Notes under the pieces: generated by a model
What the model saw: the letters and a program-made list of their open reading frames with translations, nothing else
Told to the model about the DNA's origin: nothing
The model's database searches: none
Shown: positions 53,423 to 62,408 of the stretch, piece by piece
Position numbering within the stretch: position 1 is the first letter of the stretch
Layout of the letters: the number at the start of each line of letters is the position of its first letter
Translations under genes and position numbers: made by a program
DNA from: Sphingomonas alpina
Lineage (GTDB): Bacteria; Pseudomonadota; Alphaproteobacteria; Sphingomonadales; Sphingomonadaceae
DNA length: 64,000 nt
Direction: 5' to 3'
Assembly: GCF_014490665.1 (NCBI RefSeq)
Contig: NZ_CP061038.1
Span: 1-64,000 of the forward strand

Positions 53423-55876
53423 TCACTGGATCGAGCTGCTGGGGGTCGAAGTGCTGGCATCGGCCGGAACGGGCGTCAGCGGCAGCAGCGCCGGCGGCGC
53501 CTCATCGAGCAGGTTGCGGGTGAAATAGTCGCGCAGCTTGCGCCAGAAGAATGGCTGGGCGACGCGGTGCGTGGTGTTGGGCAGGATCACCAGGTCGACA
53601 TCGCGTTTCGCCTGGATCAGCGCATTGGCGAGCCGGAAGCTTTCGGTCACGGGCACATTATCGTCGATATCGCCATGGATCAGCAGCAACTTGCCTTGCA
53701 GATTGGCGGCGACCGACATGTTGGAGTTGCGCTCCCATGTCGCGACATCGGCAATACCCATCGACACTTCCGGCCACCATGCCTTGTCGAGCCGCAAATC
53801 GTGATTGCCCGACGAGGATACCGCGACCTTGAAGAAGGTGGGGCGGCGCAGGATGAAGCGCGCGGCGTCATAACCGCCCGCCGATCCGCCATAGACGCCG
53901 ACGCGGGTTGTATCGATATAGGGATAGCGTGCCGCCATCTGGCGGATCATCGTGATATGGTCGTCGATCCCGACCTCGCCGAGATTCTGATAGGCGGGCA
54001 GACGGAAAGCCTGGCCGCGCCGCGACGTGCCGCGCCCGTCGATCATCACGACGATCGCGCCCAATTGCGCGACGCTGTTGGCGTTGGCCGACACGGTTTC
54101 GTCCCAGCTGGTCGGCACCTGAGTGGTGGTCGGGCCGGTATAAACGCTGTCGATCACCGGATAGCGTCGCGCAGGATCGAACCGGGCGGGGCGATAGATC
54201 ATGCCATAGATCGGTGTCGTGCCATCCGCCGCCACGCCCTTGAACAATTCGGGCGCGGTATAGCCGCTGGCGATCAGCGCGGTCGGATCGGCACGGCCCA
54301 GTTCGCGGATGATGCGTCCGTCATTGGTGTCGCGCACCACCGTACGGGTCGGTATGGTCGGGCTCGACATCGCGTCGATCGCGAAGCGGCCGTCGGGCGA
54401 CACGCTGATCTCATGCTCGAGCGGTTCCGGGGTCAGCAGGACTGGCGCGCTGCCATCCATCGTCACGCGGTACAGCGCACGCCAATAGGGATTGCGATCA
54501 CGCTCGCGTCCGACACCGGTGAGCAGGATCGAGCGGCGCTGTGCATCGACATGCTCGATCGACAGTACTTCCCAATCGCCACGTGTGAGCGGAGCGCCGC
54601 CATCGGGCGCATCGGGCGTGACCAGATAAAGCTGCGCCCAGCCGGACCGCTCCGACACGGCAAGCTCGCCGCCCAGTTCGGGCGCGGGCTGGATGAAGCT
54701 GGAGGTGACGGTGACGATCGGTTTTGCCGCTTCGCGCGCGGTGACCGTGGCCGCGCCGGTTTTTGGGTCGATGGTGTAGACGACCTGCTGTCCGTAACCG
54801 CGCTCGGTCCACATCAGCCGGCCCTTGTCGCCCGACCAGCCCATATCGGGTTCGGCCGGGTAAAGCAGCGCTTCGGACGGTACGGCGATGGGCACGATCT
54901 TCGCCTTACGTTTCTTCAGCGCCCGCTCGACATCGATGATCAGTCGATCGGCCATGGGCAGCTTTTCCGCGCCGGCGAGCGGATAGATATAGCTGAAGCT
55001 GCGCGGGTAGAAACTGCCCGGCGGGTTTTCCTGCGTCATCGACAGTTTCGCGACGCCGCGTGTGTCGAGCCGCCAGGTCATGATTTGCCGGCTGTCCGGC
55101 GACCAGCGCACCGACACCGGCATGACCGGATCCTCCGTCCCTTGTTTCAGGATGTCGGGCAATTGCGGGATGCTGCGGCCATAGGGCTGCTCGCGCGTGC
55201 CGTCCCTGGTCAGCGCGGTTTCGCGGCCGCTTTTGACGTCGACCGCGAACAGGTTGAAATTGCGCGCGACGATGCGGAAACGGCCATCGGGCGACAGGCC
55301 GGTCTCGCCATCGGAGTCGCCGGTCGCCGCTTCGCTCAGCGCTCCGTTGGCATCGAGTGCCCAGCGCTTGTCGAATGCGCCGAATTTCAGCACGCCGCTG
55401 CCCGGGTCGAATTCGGGCTTTTCGATGTTGAGCGTCGCAGCGGTCACTGGTTTTGCTGCCGCCTTGCCGAGCAGATCCGCCAGCACGGTCTCGGTAACGA
55501 TCGTGCGGGACGCGCCTGTGACGAGGTCGAGATAGTCGATCTGGCGCGCCGCCGCCGAACCGCCGCGATAGATCACGCCCTTGCTGTCGGCGACGAAGCG
55601 CGCCTGAAGGTCGCGATTGCCGATCAGCGTGTTGAGATTGGCGCCGAGATAATCGTCAGCTTTCTGATAACGCGCGACGATCGACGGCGGTGCGGCAGGC
55701 TGTACATGTGCAGCGAGCGGCGCGGGCTGTGCGACGCCGGGGGCTGCGCACAGCATCAGACAGGTTGCGAGGGTCAATTGCGCAAAAGGGTGCCGCATCA
55801 TCAACGCCGCTTGGCCGGTCTTGCCGATCGGTGGGACCAGGCTTCGAAAATGCGAAAATTTCTGCTGTTTCACCAT
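53423..55876 (-). CDS. S9-family prolyl oligopeptidase / DPP-IV-like peptidase
   Basis: An 817-residue exported peptidase. The N-terminal beta-propeller covers about residues 60-560. The alpha/beta-hydrolase domain holds the triad Ser665 (YGGSAGGY), Asp738 (HGDIDDNV) and His770 (NTTHRV). It presumably trims peptides in the periplasm. A signal peptide follows a 25-residue lead (hydrophobic core LTLATCLMLCAAPGVA). The first ATG was kept because AAGGGG lies just before it; the internal MM at 55798-55801 is the other option. It heads the operon with the DUF5695-like and metallopeptidase-like genes, divergent from the GntR gene. Confidence 0.9.
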   Translation of the reverse strand: MVKQQKFSHFRSLVPPIGKTGQAALMMRHPFAQLTLATCLMLCAAPGVAQPAPLAAHVQPAAPPSIVARYQKADDYLGANLNTLIGNRDLQARFVADSKGVIYRGGSAAARQIDYLDLVTGASRTIVTETVLADLLGKAAAKPVTAATLNIEKPEFDPGSGVLKFGAFDKRWALDANGALSEAATGDSDGETGLSPDGRFRIVARNFNLFAVDVKSGRETALTRDGTREQPYGRSIPQLPDILKQGTEDPVMPVSVRWSPDSRQIMTWRLDTRGVAKLSMTQENPPGSFYPRSFSYIYPLAGAEKLPMADRLIIDVERALKKRKAKIVPIAVPSEALLYPAEPDMGWSGDKGRLMWTERGYGQQVVYTIDPKTGAATVTAREAAKPIVTVTSSFIQPAPELGGELAVSERSGWAQLYLVTPDAPDGGAPLTRGDWEVLSIEHVDAQRRSILLTGVGRERDRNPYWRALYRVTMDGSAPVLLTPEPLEHEISVSPDGRFAIDAMSSPTIPTRTVVRDTNDGRIIRELGRADPTALIASGYTAPELFKGVAADGTTPIYGMIYRPARFDPARRYPVIDSVYTGPTTTQVPTSWDETVSANANSVAQLGAIVVMIDGRGTSRRGQAFRLPAYQNLGEVGIDDHITMIRQMAARYPYIDTTRVGVYGGSAGGYDAARFILRRPTFFKVAVSSSGNHDLRLDKAWWPEVSMGIADVATWERNSNMSVAANLQGKLLLIHGDIDDNVPVTESFRLANALIQAKRDVDLVILPNTTHRVAQPFFWRKLRDYFTRNLLDEAPPALLPLTPVPADASTSTPSSSIQ

Positions 55877-55926
55877 CCACCCCTTTCGGCGGCGTTACAC
55901 CAGTCGAATATGTTCGCGTCAAGAAT

Positions 55927-55942
55927 ATTATACGATATATGA
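55927..55942. promoter_or_regulatory. Candidate operator B between the S9 peptidase and GntR genes
   Basis: ATTATACGATATATGA holds the palindrome TATAC-G-ATATA, nearly the same as operator A. It lies 65 bp upstream of the gntR start and 50 bp upstream of the peptidase start, so it could serve autoregulation and operon control. Confidence 0.5.
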
Positions 55943-56006
55943 TCAGACTACAGGCCCTGGCTTTACCGACGCGCTCCACTACAAGGCTTGGATAGAGAGG
56001 GCAGCG

Positions 56007-56753
56007 ATGAACGATTATGTCTCGGACCAGAAATTCAGGCTCCTCCCGGCGGGAGGGCGTAGCGGACGACGCATGCATGGATCACTGGCGCAGCAGCTGG
56101 CCGTCCAGATCCTGAAAGGCGAATTGCCCGAGGGGCATCTTTTCCCCGGCGAGATCGAATTCAGCGAACAGCTCGGCATCTCGCGGTCCGCATTGCGCGA
56201 AGCCTTTCGCATCCTAGCCGCCAAGGGACTGGTCGACAGTCGCCCCAAGGCGGGCACGCGGGTCAAGATGCGACGCCAATGGAGCCTGCTCGATCCCGAC
56301 CTGCTCGCCTGGCAATTCGAAGCGGAGCCGACCCTGCAGTTTCTGCGCGACCTGTTCGAATTGCGCATGATGATCGAGCCGGCGGCGGCGGCGATCGCGG
56401 CCGAGCGCCGCACCGACGCGCAGGTCGCCGACATGGACGAAGCGTTGCAGGTCATGGGCCAGCACGGCCTGACCACCGAAGTCGGACGCCTTGCCGATCA
56501 GCGTTTCCACACCGTGATGCTCGAGGCGACACGCAACGAAGCCGTGATCGCGCTGGCCAGCACGATCATGGCGGCGATCGCCTGGACGACGATCTTCAAG
56601 CAGCGCAACGGCGTATTGCCGCGTGACCCCATGCCCGAGCATCGCGCGCTGCACGACGCTATCGCGCAAGGCAGTGCCACCGCGGCCGAAGCCGCGATGC
56701 GCGAACTGGTCCAGCTCGCGCTCGTCGACACCGAGATATCGATGCGCGAGTGA
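56007..56753 (+). CDS. GntR-family regulator with FCD effector domain
   Basis: A 248-residue FadR-subfamily regulator. The winged helix is at about 20-90 (LAQQLAVQILKGELPEGHLF, EFSEQLGISRSALREAFRIL, AKGLVDSRPKAGTRV). The all-helical FCD domain is at about 110-240 (FLRDLFELRMMIEPAAAAIA, DQRFHTVMLEATRN, EHRALHDAIAQG) with the Asp/His residues that bind metal and an organic-acid ligand. Such regulators are usually repressors released by a pathway intermediate such as a sugar acid. It sits in the middle of the sugar island and is the best candidate for binding the TATAC palindromes. Confidence 0.92.
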   Translation: MNDYVSDQKFRLLPAGGRSGRRMHGSLAQQLAVQILKGELPEGHLFPGEIEFSEQLGISRSALREAFRILAAKGLVDSRPKAGTRVKMRRQWSLLDPDLLAWQFEAEPTLQFLRDLFELRMMIEPAAAAIAAERRTDAQVADMDEALQVMGQHGLTTEVGRLADQRFHTVMLEATRNEAVIALASTIMAAIAWTTIFKQRNGVLPRDPMPEHRALHDAIAQGSATAAEAAMRELVQLALVDTEISMRE

Positions 56754-56834
56754 GCAGGGTTAGGAGCTAGGGCCGATCACTTTCAGGGGTTTGCCGGGTC
56801 TCGCATCGGCTTTGGCGCGTCGCCAGCCCCCAAG

Positions 56835-56942
56835 CCGTCACCCCGGACTGGTTCCGGCGTCCACGGTGCCGCACGCTCTGCGCTTCGAGGCCCTTGCGGT
56901 TGAAGCCGCCCAGTGGACCCCGGCACAAGGCCGGGGTGACGG
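56835..56942. repeat. Palindromic repeat, GTCACCCCGG type
   Basis: Left end CCGTCACCCCGGACTGGTTC; right end GGACCCCGGCACAAGGCCGG followed by GGTGACGG. The ends are inverted (CCGTCACCCCGG / CCGGGGTGACGG), about 108 bp overall, between the convergent gntR and dehydratase genes. It is a third sequence class of palindromic repeat in the window. Confidence 0.8.
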
Positions 56943-56985
56943 CTGGGAGAGGAAAGCGCACGCCAACCGCTGATCGCGAGTGACT

Positions 56986-58785
56986 CTAGTGGTTGTCGCG
57001 CGGGAGCCCGGCGGTTTGCGCGATGCGCTGATATTTCTCGGCGCCCTCCAGGATAGCGCCGGTTTCCATCTGCCCGACGGTCGCGCGCTGCATCTCCTGC
57101 CACGGCGTCTGGGACGCCGGGAAGGCATAACCGCCCGCTTCGGTCAGCGCGCGGCGGCGCTCGGCGAGTTCGGCATCGTCGATCAGCACATTGGCCGTTC
57201 CTTTCCCGAGGTCGATGCGCACCCTGTCGCCGGTGCGGATCAGCGCCAGCCCGCCCATCGCCGCCGCCTCGGGCGACGCGTTGAGGATCGACGGGCTTCC
57301 GCTCGTGCCGGATTGCCGGCCATCGCCGATACAGGGCAGGGCGTGAATGCCTTCACGGATCAGATAGGCCGGCGGGCGCATGTTCACGACTTCGGCCGCG
57401 CCGGGATAGCCGATCGGCCCCGCGCCGCGCATGAACAACAAGGTGCGGTCGGTGATGCCCAGCGCCGGGTCATCGATACGATGGTGATAATCCTCCGGAC
57501 CATCGAACACGACCGCCGGACCCTCGAACGCCTCCGGATCGGCCGGGTCGCTGAGATAGCGTTCGCGGAATTCGGGGCTGATCACGCTGGTTTTCATGAT
57601 CGCGGAATCGAACAGATTGCCGCGCAGCACGACAAAGCCGGCATCTTGCTTGAGCGGCGTCGCGAAGGGACGGATGACGCGCTCGTCCTCGATCGTGGCG
57701 TCGCGGCAATTGTCGCCGATCGTCTTGCCATTGGCGGTGATCGCATCCTCATGGATCAGTCCCTGGCGCATCAGTTCGGCGACCACCGCGGGGACGCCGC
57801 CGGCGTGATAATAATCCTCGCCGAGATACTCGCCGGCAGGCTGAAGATTGACCATCAGCGGCACCTGGTGGCCATGCTTCTGCCAGTCATCGATATGCAG
57901 TTCGACACCCATGTGACGCGCGATAGCGTTCAGATGGATCGGCGCATTGGTCGATCCGCCGATCGCCGAATTGACCACGATTGCATTGAGGAACGCGTCG
58001 CGGGTCAGGATGTCGCTCGGTTTCAGGTCTTCGGCAACCATGTCGACGATGCGCTTGCCGGTGTAATAGGCGACTTCCTGCCGGTCGCGATACGGTGCGG
58101 GGATCGCGGCCGACCCGGGCAGCTGCATGCCGAGCGCCTCAGCCAGGCTGTTCATCGTCGTCGCCGTGCCCATCGTGTTGCAGTAACCGGTCGACGGCGC
58201 CGAGGACGCGACCAGCTTGATGAAGCCCGCATCGTCGATTTCGCCGGTGGCGAGCAGCTCGCGCGCTTTCCAAACGATCGTGCCCGATCCGGTGCGTTCG
58301 CCCTTGTGCCAGCCGTTGAGCATCGGCCCGACCGACAAGGCGATCGCCGGAATGTTGACCGTCGCCGCCGCCATCAGACAGGCTGGCGTGGTCTTGTCGC
58401 AACCGATCGTCAGCACCACGCCGTCGAGCGGATAACCGTACAAGATCTCGACCAGCCCGATATAAGCGAGGTTGCGATCAAGCCCTGCGGTCGGCCGTTT
58501 GCCGGTTTCCTGAATGGGATGAACCGGGAATTCCAGCGGAATGCCGCCCGCTTCGCGAATGCCGTCACGCAAGCGCTCCGCCAGCACCAGATGATGGCGG
58601 TTGCACGGGCTCAGGTCGGACCCGGTCTGTGCGATGCCGATGATCGGCTTGCCCGAGCGCAATTCCTCCAGGCTGAGACCGAAGTTCAGATAGCGCTCGA
58701 GATACAGCGCGGTCATGTCGATATTGGCCGGATTGTCGAACCAGGCGCGCGACCGAAGTTTCGGGGTAGCGGACGAATTGGGCAT
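56986..58785 (-). CDS. IlvD/Edd-family sugar-acid dehydratase (xylonate/arabinonate type)
   Basis: A 599-residue [2Fe-2S] dehydratase. Cluster-binding Cys are at 61 (DLSPCNRHH), 129 ([10 protein letters not shown]) and 202 ([13 protein letters not shown]), the same spacing as I recall for crystallised arabinonate/xylonate dehydratases. The catalytic Ser/Mg region includes [20 protein letters not shown]. The enzyme removes water from an aldonate (xylonate, arabinonate, galactonate or similar) to give a 2-keto-3-deoxy acid. The sugar specificity cannot be read from the sequence. It follows the epimerase gene by 30 bp on the same strand, forming an operon. Confidence 0.9.
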   Translation of the reverse strand: MPNSSATPKLRSRAWFDNPANIDMTALYLERYLNFGLSLEELRSGKPIIGIAQTGSDLSPCNRHHLVLAERLRDGIREAGGIPLEFPVHPIQETGKRPTAGLDRNLAYIGLVEILYGYPLDGVVLTIGCDKTTPACLMAAATVNIPAIALSVGPMLNGWHKGERTGSGTIVWKARELLATGEIDDAGFIKLVASSAPSTGYCNTMGTATTMNSLAEALGMQLPGSAAIPAPYRDRQEVAYYTGKRIVDMVAEDLKPSDILTRDAFLNAIVVNSAIGGSTNAPIHLNAIARHMGVELHIDDWQKHGHQVPLMVNLQPAGEYLGEDYYHAGGVPAVVAELMRQGLIHEDAITANGKTIGDNCRDATIEDERVIRPFATPLKQDAGFVVLRGNLFDSAIMKTSVISPEFRERYLSDPADPEAFEGPAVVFDGPEDYHHRIDDPALGITDRTLLFMRGAGPIGYPGAAEVVNMRPPAYLIREGIHALPCIGDGRQSGTSGSPSILNASPEAAAMGGLALIRTGDRVRIDLGKGTANVLIDDAELAERRRALTEAGGYAFPASQTPWQEMQRATVGQMETGAILEGAEKYQRIAQTAGLPRDNH

Positions 58786-58815
58786 TATGGACTGACTTTC
58801 CTGAACTTCGAAGGA

Positions 58816-59973
58816 TCAACGCGCGGTGGTGAGGCGATAGATCATGCGATGATGATAGGGCTTGCCTGGGTCGACGCGCGGCGAATCGAAGCTTGACTGG
58901 TTGGGCGAGTCGGGAAACTTTTGCGGCTCCATCGCGATGCCGTCGCCCATGCGATAGACATGGCCCGATTTGCCGACGAGCGTTCCGTCGAGGAAATTGC
59001 CGGTATAGACCTGCAAGCCCGGCTCGGTGCTCCACACCTCCAGAATGCGACCCGATGCCGGATCGCTCAGTCGCCCGGCGAGCTTGGGTTGCGGGGTCAA
59101 TCCAGCGTCGATCGCGAAATTATGATCATAGCCGCGCCCGGCGACGATCTGCGGATCGCGGCCGTCGCGCAGGCCGTCGGACACGTTCCGGCCACGCCGG
59201 AAATCGAACACCGTGCCCGCCACCGGTTTCAACTCGCCGGTTGGGATCAGCTTGTCGTCGACCGGGGTATAATGGGTCGCCGGCATGGTCAGCCGATGAT
59301 CGAGGATGCCGCGCGCCGATCCTTCGCCGGCAAGGTCGAAGATCGCATGATTGGTCATATTGACCACCGTCGCCTTGTCGGTCGTGGCGTCGAAATCGAT
59401 CGTCAGCGCGCCCTTGTCGTCAAGCGCATAGGTCACCGTGACGTTGAGCGTGCCGGGATAACCCTGGTCGCCATCGGGGCTGGTCAGCGCCAGCGTCACG
59501 CTCGCGCTCGGCCCTTGCTTGACCGACACGATGCGCCACAATTGCTTGTCGAAGCCGACCGCGCCGCCATGCAGCGAATTGCTCTTGTCGTTCTGGCTGA
59601 GCTTATAGGTCTTGCCGTCGAGCGTGAAACGGGCGCCGGCGATGCGGTTGGCGTAACGGCCGACGGTCACGCCGAAATAATTGGGTTTGTCGACATAGCT
59701 GGCCAGATCGTCATAGCCGAGCACGACATCGGCGACCTTGCCCGCCTTGTCCGGGCCCTTCAGCGATTGCAGCGTCGCGCCGTAAGCGATGATCCGCGCG
59801 CTGACGCCCTTGGCGTTGGACAGCGTGACCGCCTCGACCACCGTACCGTTCTTCATCGTGCCGAATGCCGTGCGCTGCGCGGTCGCGGCCAGTGCCGACG
59901 ATGCCAGTAGCGATGCGGCAATGCCACCGAACAGGGCGATACCCGACCTGACTTTCCAATTGTTCGGTTGCAT
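58816..59973 (-). CDS. Periplasmic aldose 1-epimerase (mutarotase)
   Basis: A 385-residue exported protein: a signal peptide (SGIALFGGIAASLLASSALA) and a galactose-mutarotase beta-sandwich. Landmarks: YGVTVGRYANRIAGARF-like segment, NSLHGGAVGFDKQLW, MTNHAIFDLAGEG (catalytic His), YDHNFAID, and STEPGLQVYTGN (catalytic Glu). The His motif NHAIFDL differs from the usual NHTYFNL. It equilibrates anomers of an aldose before uptake or oxidation. TGGGAGTGG precedes the ATG. First gene of the epimerase-dehydratase operon. Confidence 0.92.
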   Translation of the reverse strand: MQPNNWKVRSGIALFGGIAASLLASSALAATAQRTAFGTMKNGTVVEAVTLSNAKGVSARIIAYGATLQSLKGPDKAGKVADVVLGYDDLASYVDKPNYFGVTVGRYANRIAGARFTLDGKTYKLSQNDKSNSLHGGAVGFDKQLWRIVSVKQGPSASVTLALTSPDGDQGYPGTLNVTVTYALDDKGALTIDFDATTDKATVVNMTNHAIFDLAGEGSARGILDHRLTMPATHYTPVDDKLIPTGELKPVAGTVFDFRRGRNVSDGLRDGRDPQIVAGRGYDHNFAIDAGLTPQPKLAGRLSDPASGRILEVWSTEPGLQVYTGNFLDGTLVGKSGHVYRMGDGIAMEPQKFPDSPNQSSFDSPRVDPGKPYHHRMIYRLTTAR

Positions 59974-60002
59974 GTTCCACTCCCAGATTGACCTTCTATT
60001 CA

Positions 60003-60016
60003 TCCGTATATACTCA
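60003..60016. promoter_or_regulatory. Candidate operator C between epimerase and MFS transporter genes
   Basis: TCCGTATATACTCA holds the 8-bp palindrome GTATATAC at 60006-60013, followed by CAGAC, which also follows the elements at B and D. It lies between the divergent epimerase and transporter starts. Confidence 0.45.
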
Positions 60017-60070
60017 GACAATAAGTTTAAGGAAAGCCGGTTCATCGGCTAAGTTCGGGAAGGGACGGGA

Positions 60071-61429
60071 ATGGCGCTAATTCCAGACACGGGAGCGGCA
60101 CGCGGTAGCGATGATCTGCGCGGCACAGCGCAAGGGGCGACGTCCTACACCTCGGCGCTCACGTTGCTTGCCAGCCTGTTCTTCATGTGGGGGTTCATCA
60201 CCGTCATCAACGGCACGTTGCTGCCGCATCTTCGTAGCGTGTTCGAGCTATCCTACACCCAGACCACATTGATCGAATCCGTGTGGTTCATCGCTTATTT
60301 CTTCGCATCCATTCCCTCCGCCATGCTGATCGAACGAGTCGGCTATCAGCGGTCGATGGTCATCGGCCTGGGCATGATGTCGGCCGGTGCGCTGCTCATG
60401 GTGCCTTCCGCGCGGCTGCCATCCTATGAACTCACCTTGTTCGCGCTCTTCGTGATCGCCAGCGGCATCACGTTGCTTCAGGTTGCGGCCAACCCCTATG
60501 TCGCGGTTGTCGGCAAGCCGGAAACCGCGTCGTCGCGGCTCAACCTGGTGCAGGCATTCAATTCGGCCGGGGCGACCCTGGCGCCACTATTTGGTGGTTA
60601 TCTCATTCTCGGTCGTACGACGTCGGGCACGGCGGTGGCGGGTGCTGCGGCACTGACGCCGGCGGAGCGGCTGGCGGACGCGCAATCCGTGGTGCTCCCG
60701 TATCTGATCGTTGCCGGCGTGCTTGCGCTGCTCGCGTTCGTCATTGCGCGCTTTCCGCTGCCCGCGATGGGGGTGGCGACGCAGCGCGCCGTCAAAACCG
60801 ATCGGGCAGACCAGCCGCTGTCATACCGGCTTAGGAACCATGGACTGTGGAACCACCGCAACCTTGTGTTCGGGGTCCCCGCGATCTTCATCTACCTGAT
60901 CGCCGAGATTGGTGTCGGCAATCTGTTCATCAATTTTGTCTCGCAGCCGGAGATCGGCAACCTCACTCATCAGCAGGCGTCGAATTATCTTTTCCTGTTG
61001 TGGGGGGGGATGATGATCGGACGGCTGGTCGGTGCCTTTGTCATGCAAAAGATGGACGCTGGCCACGCGCTGGCCGTCGCCAGCGTCGGTGCCACGATCG
61101 TGATGCTGATCGCTGCCTTCACGACCGGGCATGTCGCGATGTGGGCGCTGATTTCGGTCGGCCTGTTCCATTCGATCATGTTCCCGACCATCTTCACCCT
61201 GGGCATTCGCGGTCTTGGCCCGCTGACCGAGGAGGGATCCGGGCTGCTGATCATGGCGATCGCCGGCGGCGCGCTGGTGATCGTGCAGGGCAAGCTCGCC
61301 GATGAGTATGGCCTGCAGGCGTCCTTCCTGCTGACCGCGGCGTGCGAGCTCTATGTCCTGTTCTACGCGCTCTGGGGTTCGAAGCCCGTGATCAGCGGCA
61401 AACCGGTCGTGCCGCCGCCCGCTAGCTGA
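60071..61429 (+). CDS. FucP-like MFS sugar:proton symporter
   Basis: A 452-residue twelve-helix transporter of the FHS family (L-fucose permease, glucose/galactose transporter): LASLFFMWGFITVINGTLLPH, LIESVWFIAYFFASIPSAML, ITLLQVAANPYVAVVG, SSRLNLVQAFNSAGATLAP, and FHSIMFPTIFTLGIRGLG. The Asn/Gln residues of the first and fourth helices match the family. It should import a monosaccharide released outside or in the periplasm. Divergent from the epimerase operon. Confidence 0.93.
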   Translation: MALIPDTGAARGSDDLRGTAQGATSYTSALTLLASLFFMWGFITVINGTLLPHLRSVFELSYTQTTLIESVWFIAYFFASIPSAMLIERVGYQRSMVIGLGMMSAGALLMVPSARLPSYELTLFALFVIASGITLLQVAANPYVAVVGKPETASSRLNLVQAFNSAGATLAPLFGGYLILGRTTSGTAVAGAAALTPAERLADAQSVVLPYLIVAGVLALLAFVIARFPLPAMGVATQRAVKTDRADQPLSYRLRNHGLWNHRNLVFGVPAIFIYLIAEIGVGNLFINFVSQPEIGNLTHQQASNYLFLLWGGMMIGRLVGAFVMQKMDAGHALAVASVGATIVMLIAAFTTGHVAMWALISVGLFHSIMFPTIFTLGIRGLGPLTEEGSGLLIMAIAGGALVIVQGKLADEYGLQASFLLTAACELYVLFYALWGSKPVISGKPVVPPPAS

Positions 61430-61433
61430 TTGA

Positions 61434-62314
61434 TCAGCGCCCGCCGAAGATGGCGGGCGCGACACCCTCACGCCGGGATCGAGTGACAATAGCCCGCCCG
61501 CCATCGGCTGCGCGGCGAGCGCGGCGGCATCGAGGCCGACCGTCGCGCTGGTCACGAACATCCGGTCGAGCGCCGGGCCGCCGAATACCGGGCAGGTCGG
61601 CCGCTGAACCGGCAAGCGGATTTCGGCGACGATGGCGCCGGCCGGCGACAGGCGACGCACGCACCAGCCGTCCCAAAATGCGATCCACAGATGGCCATCC
61701 GCATCGACGGTCATGCCATCGGGATAGCCCTGATCGGGGGCGAATTGCGCGAAGAGTTGTTCGTCGACCATGTTGCCGGCTTCGTCGAGCATCACCCGGG
61801 TAACGCGCTGCGCCGCCGAATCGGTGCGATACATGGTGTCGGGCGACGCAAAGGCCGGGCCGTTGGGCACCATGATGCCGTTGCGGACCGCCACCGGCGC
61901 CGCGCTCGGATCGAGCCGATACAGCACGCCCGACGCGCTCTCCTCCGCATCGTCCATCGTGCCCGCCCAGAAGCGCCCCGCCGGATCGACCTTGCCGTCG
62001 TTGAAGCGATTGCCCGCCGGCTCGTCGATCCGTCCGATCACCGTAGCGATCGAGACATGCAGCGTCGGCTCGTCGACAGCGAGTCGCACGAAACCCGGAT
62101 CGCCACAGCCGACCAGTCCGCCCTGCGCATCCAGGCCAAGCGCGGTGAGCCGGAAGCCAAGCGGTTGAACGTCATTCGCGCCGCTGATCACATCGTGGCG
62201 GTGCAGCGCGCGGCCTTTGATATCGACCCACCAGATCAGGTGGCGCGAGGCATCCCATAACGGCCCCTCGCCAAGGATGGCTCGCACATCGGCAACGCAG
62301 TCGACCCTTGTCAT
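61434..62314 (-). CDS. SMP-30/gluconolactonase-family lactonase, apparent C-terminal frameshift
   Basis: A six-bladed beta-propeller lactonase opening aldono-lactones. Metal ligands: Glu in AILGEGPLWD, Asn in GNRFNDGKVDPAGRFWAGTM, Asn in IMVPNGPAF, and Asp in GYPDGMTVDADGHLWIAFWD. Up to SLDPGV the frame is normal. Then the expected ending (VAPAIFGGR and stop) is in the next frame, because a three-base tract at 61465-61467 (CCC on the plus strand) is one base short. As written, translation runs on to 60821, through the antisense of the transporter gene, adding about 200 nonsense residues. With the base restored the protein is 293 residues, a normal size. Confidence 0.87.
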
Positions 62315-62372
62315 TCAATCACCTATCGCTTGATTTATGCCGTCGCATCCGGCAAACGCCCGGGCATGGCAA

Positions 62373-62386
62373 TATAGTATACTGTC
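62373..62386. promoter_or_regulatory. Candidate operator D between lactonase and aldehyde dehydrogenase genes
   Basis: TATAGTATACTGTC holds the perfect 8-bp palindrome AGTATACT (62376-62383), 26 bp before the dehydrogenase start, followed by CAGAC as at B and C. Confidence 0.5.
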
Positions 62387-62408
62387 AGACTTAAGGACGG
62401 AAGAGTTT

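Noticed and set aside
53345..55942. Open frame of 865 codons opposite the S9 peptidase
   Set aside because: The minus strand holds an intact peptidase with triad and signal peptide; the plus frame is a compositional shadow.
56980..58896. Open frame of 638 codons opposite the dehydratase
   Set aside because: Same reasoning: the dehydratase with its three cluster Cys is the real gene.
60821..61433. Long C-terminal extension of the lactonase
   Set aside because: It is the antisense of the MFS transporter; the natural lactonase ending is one frame away, so the extension results from a frameshift.
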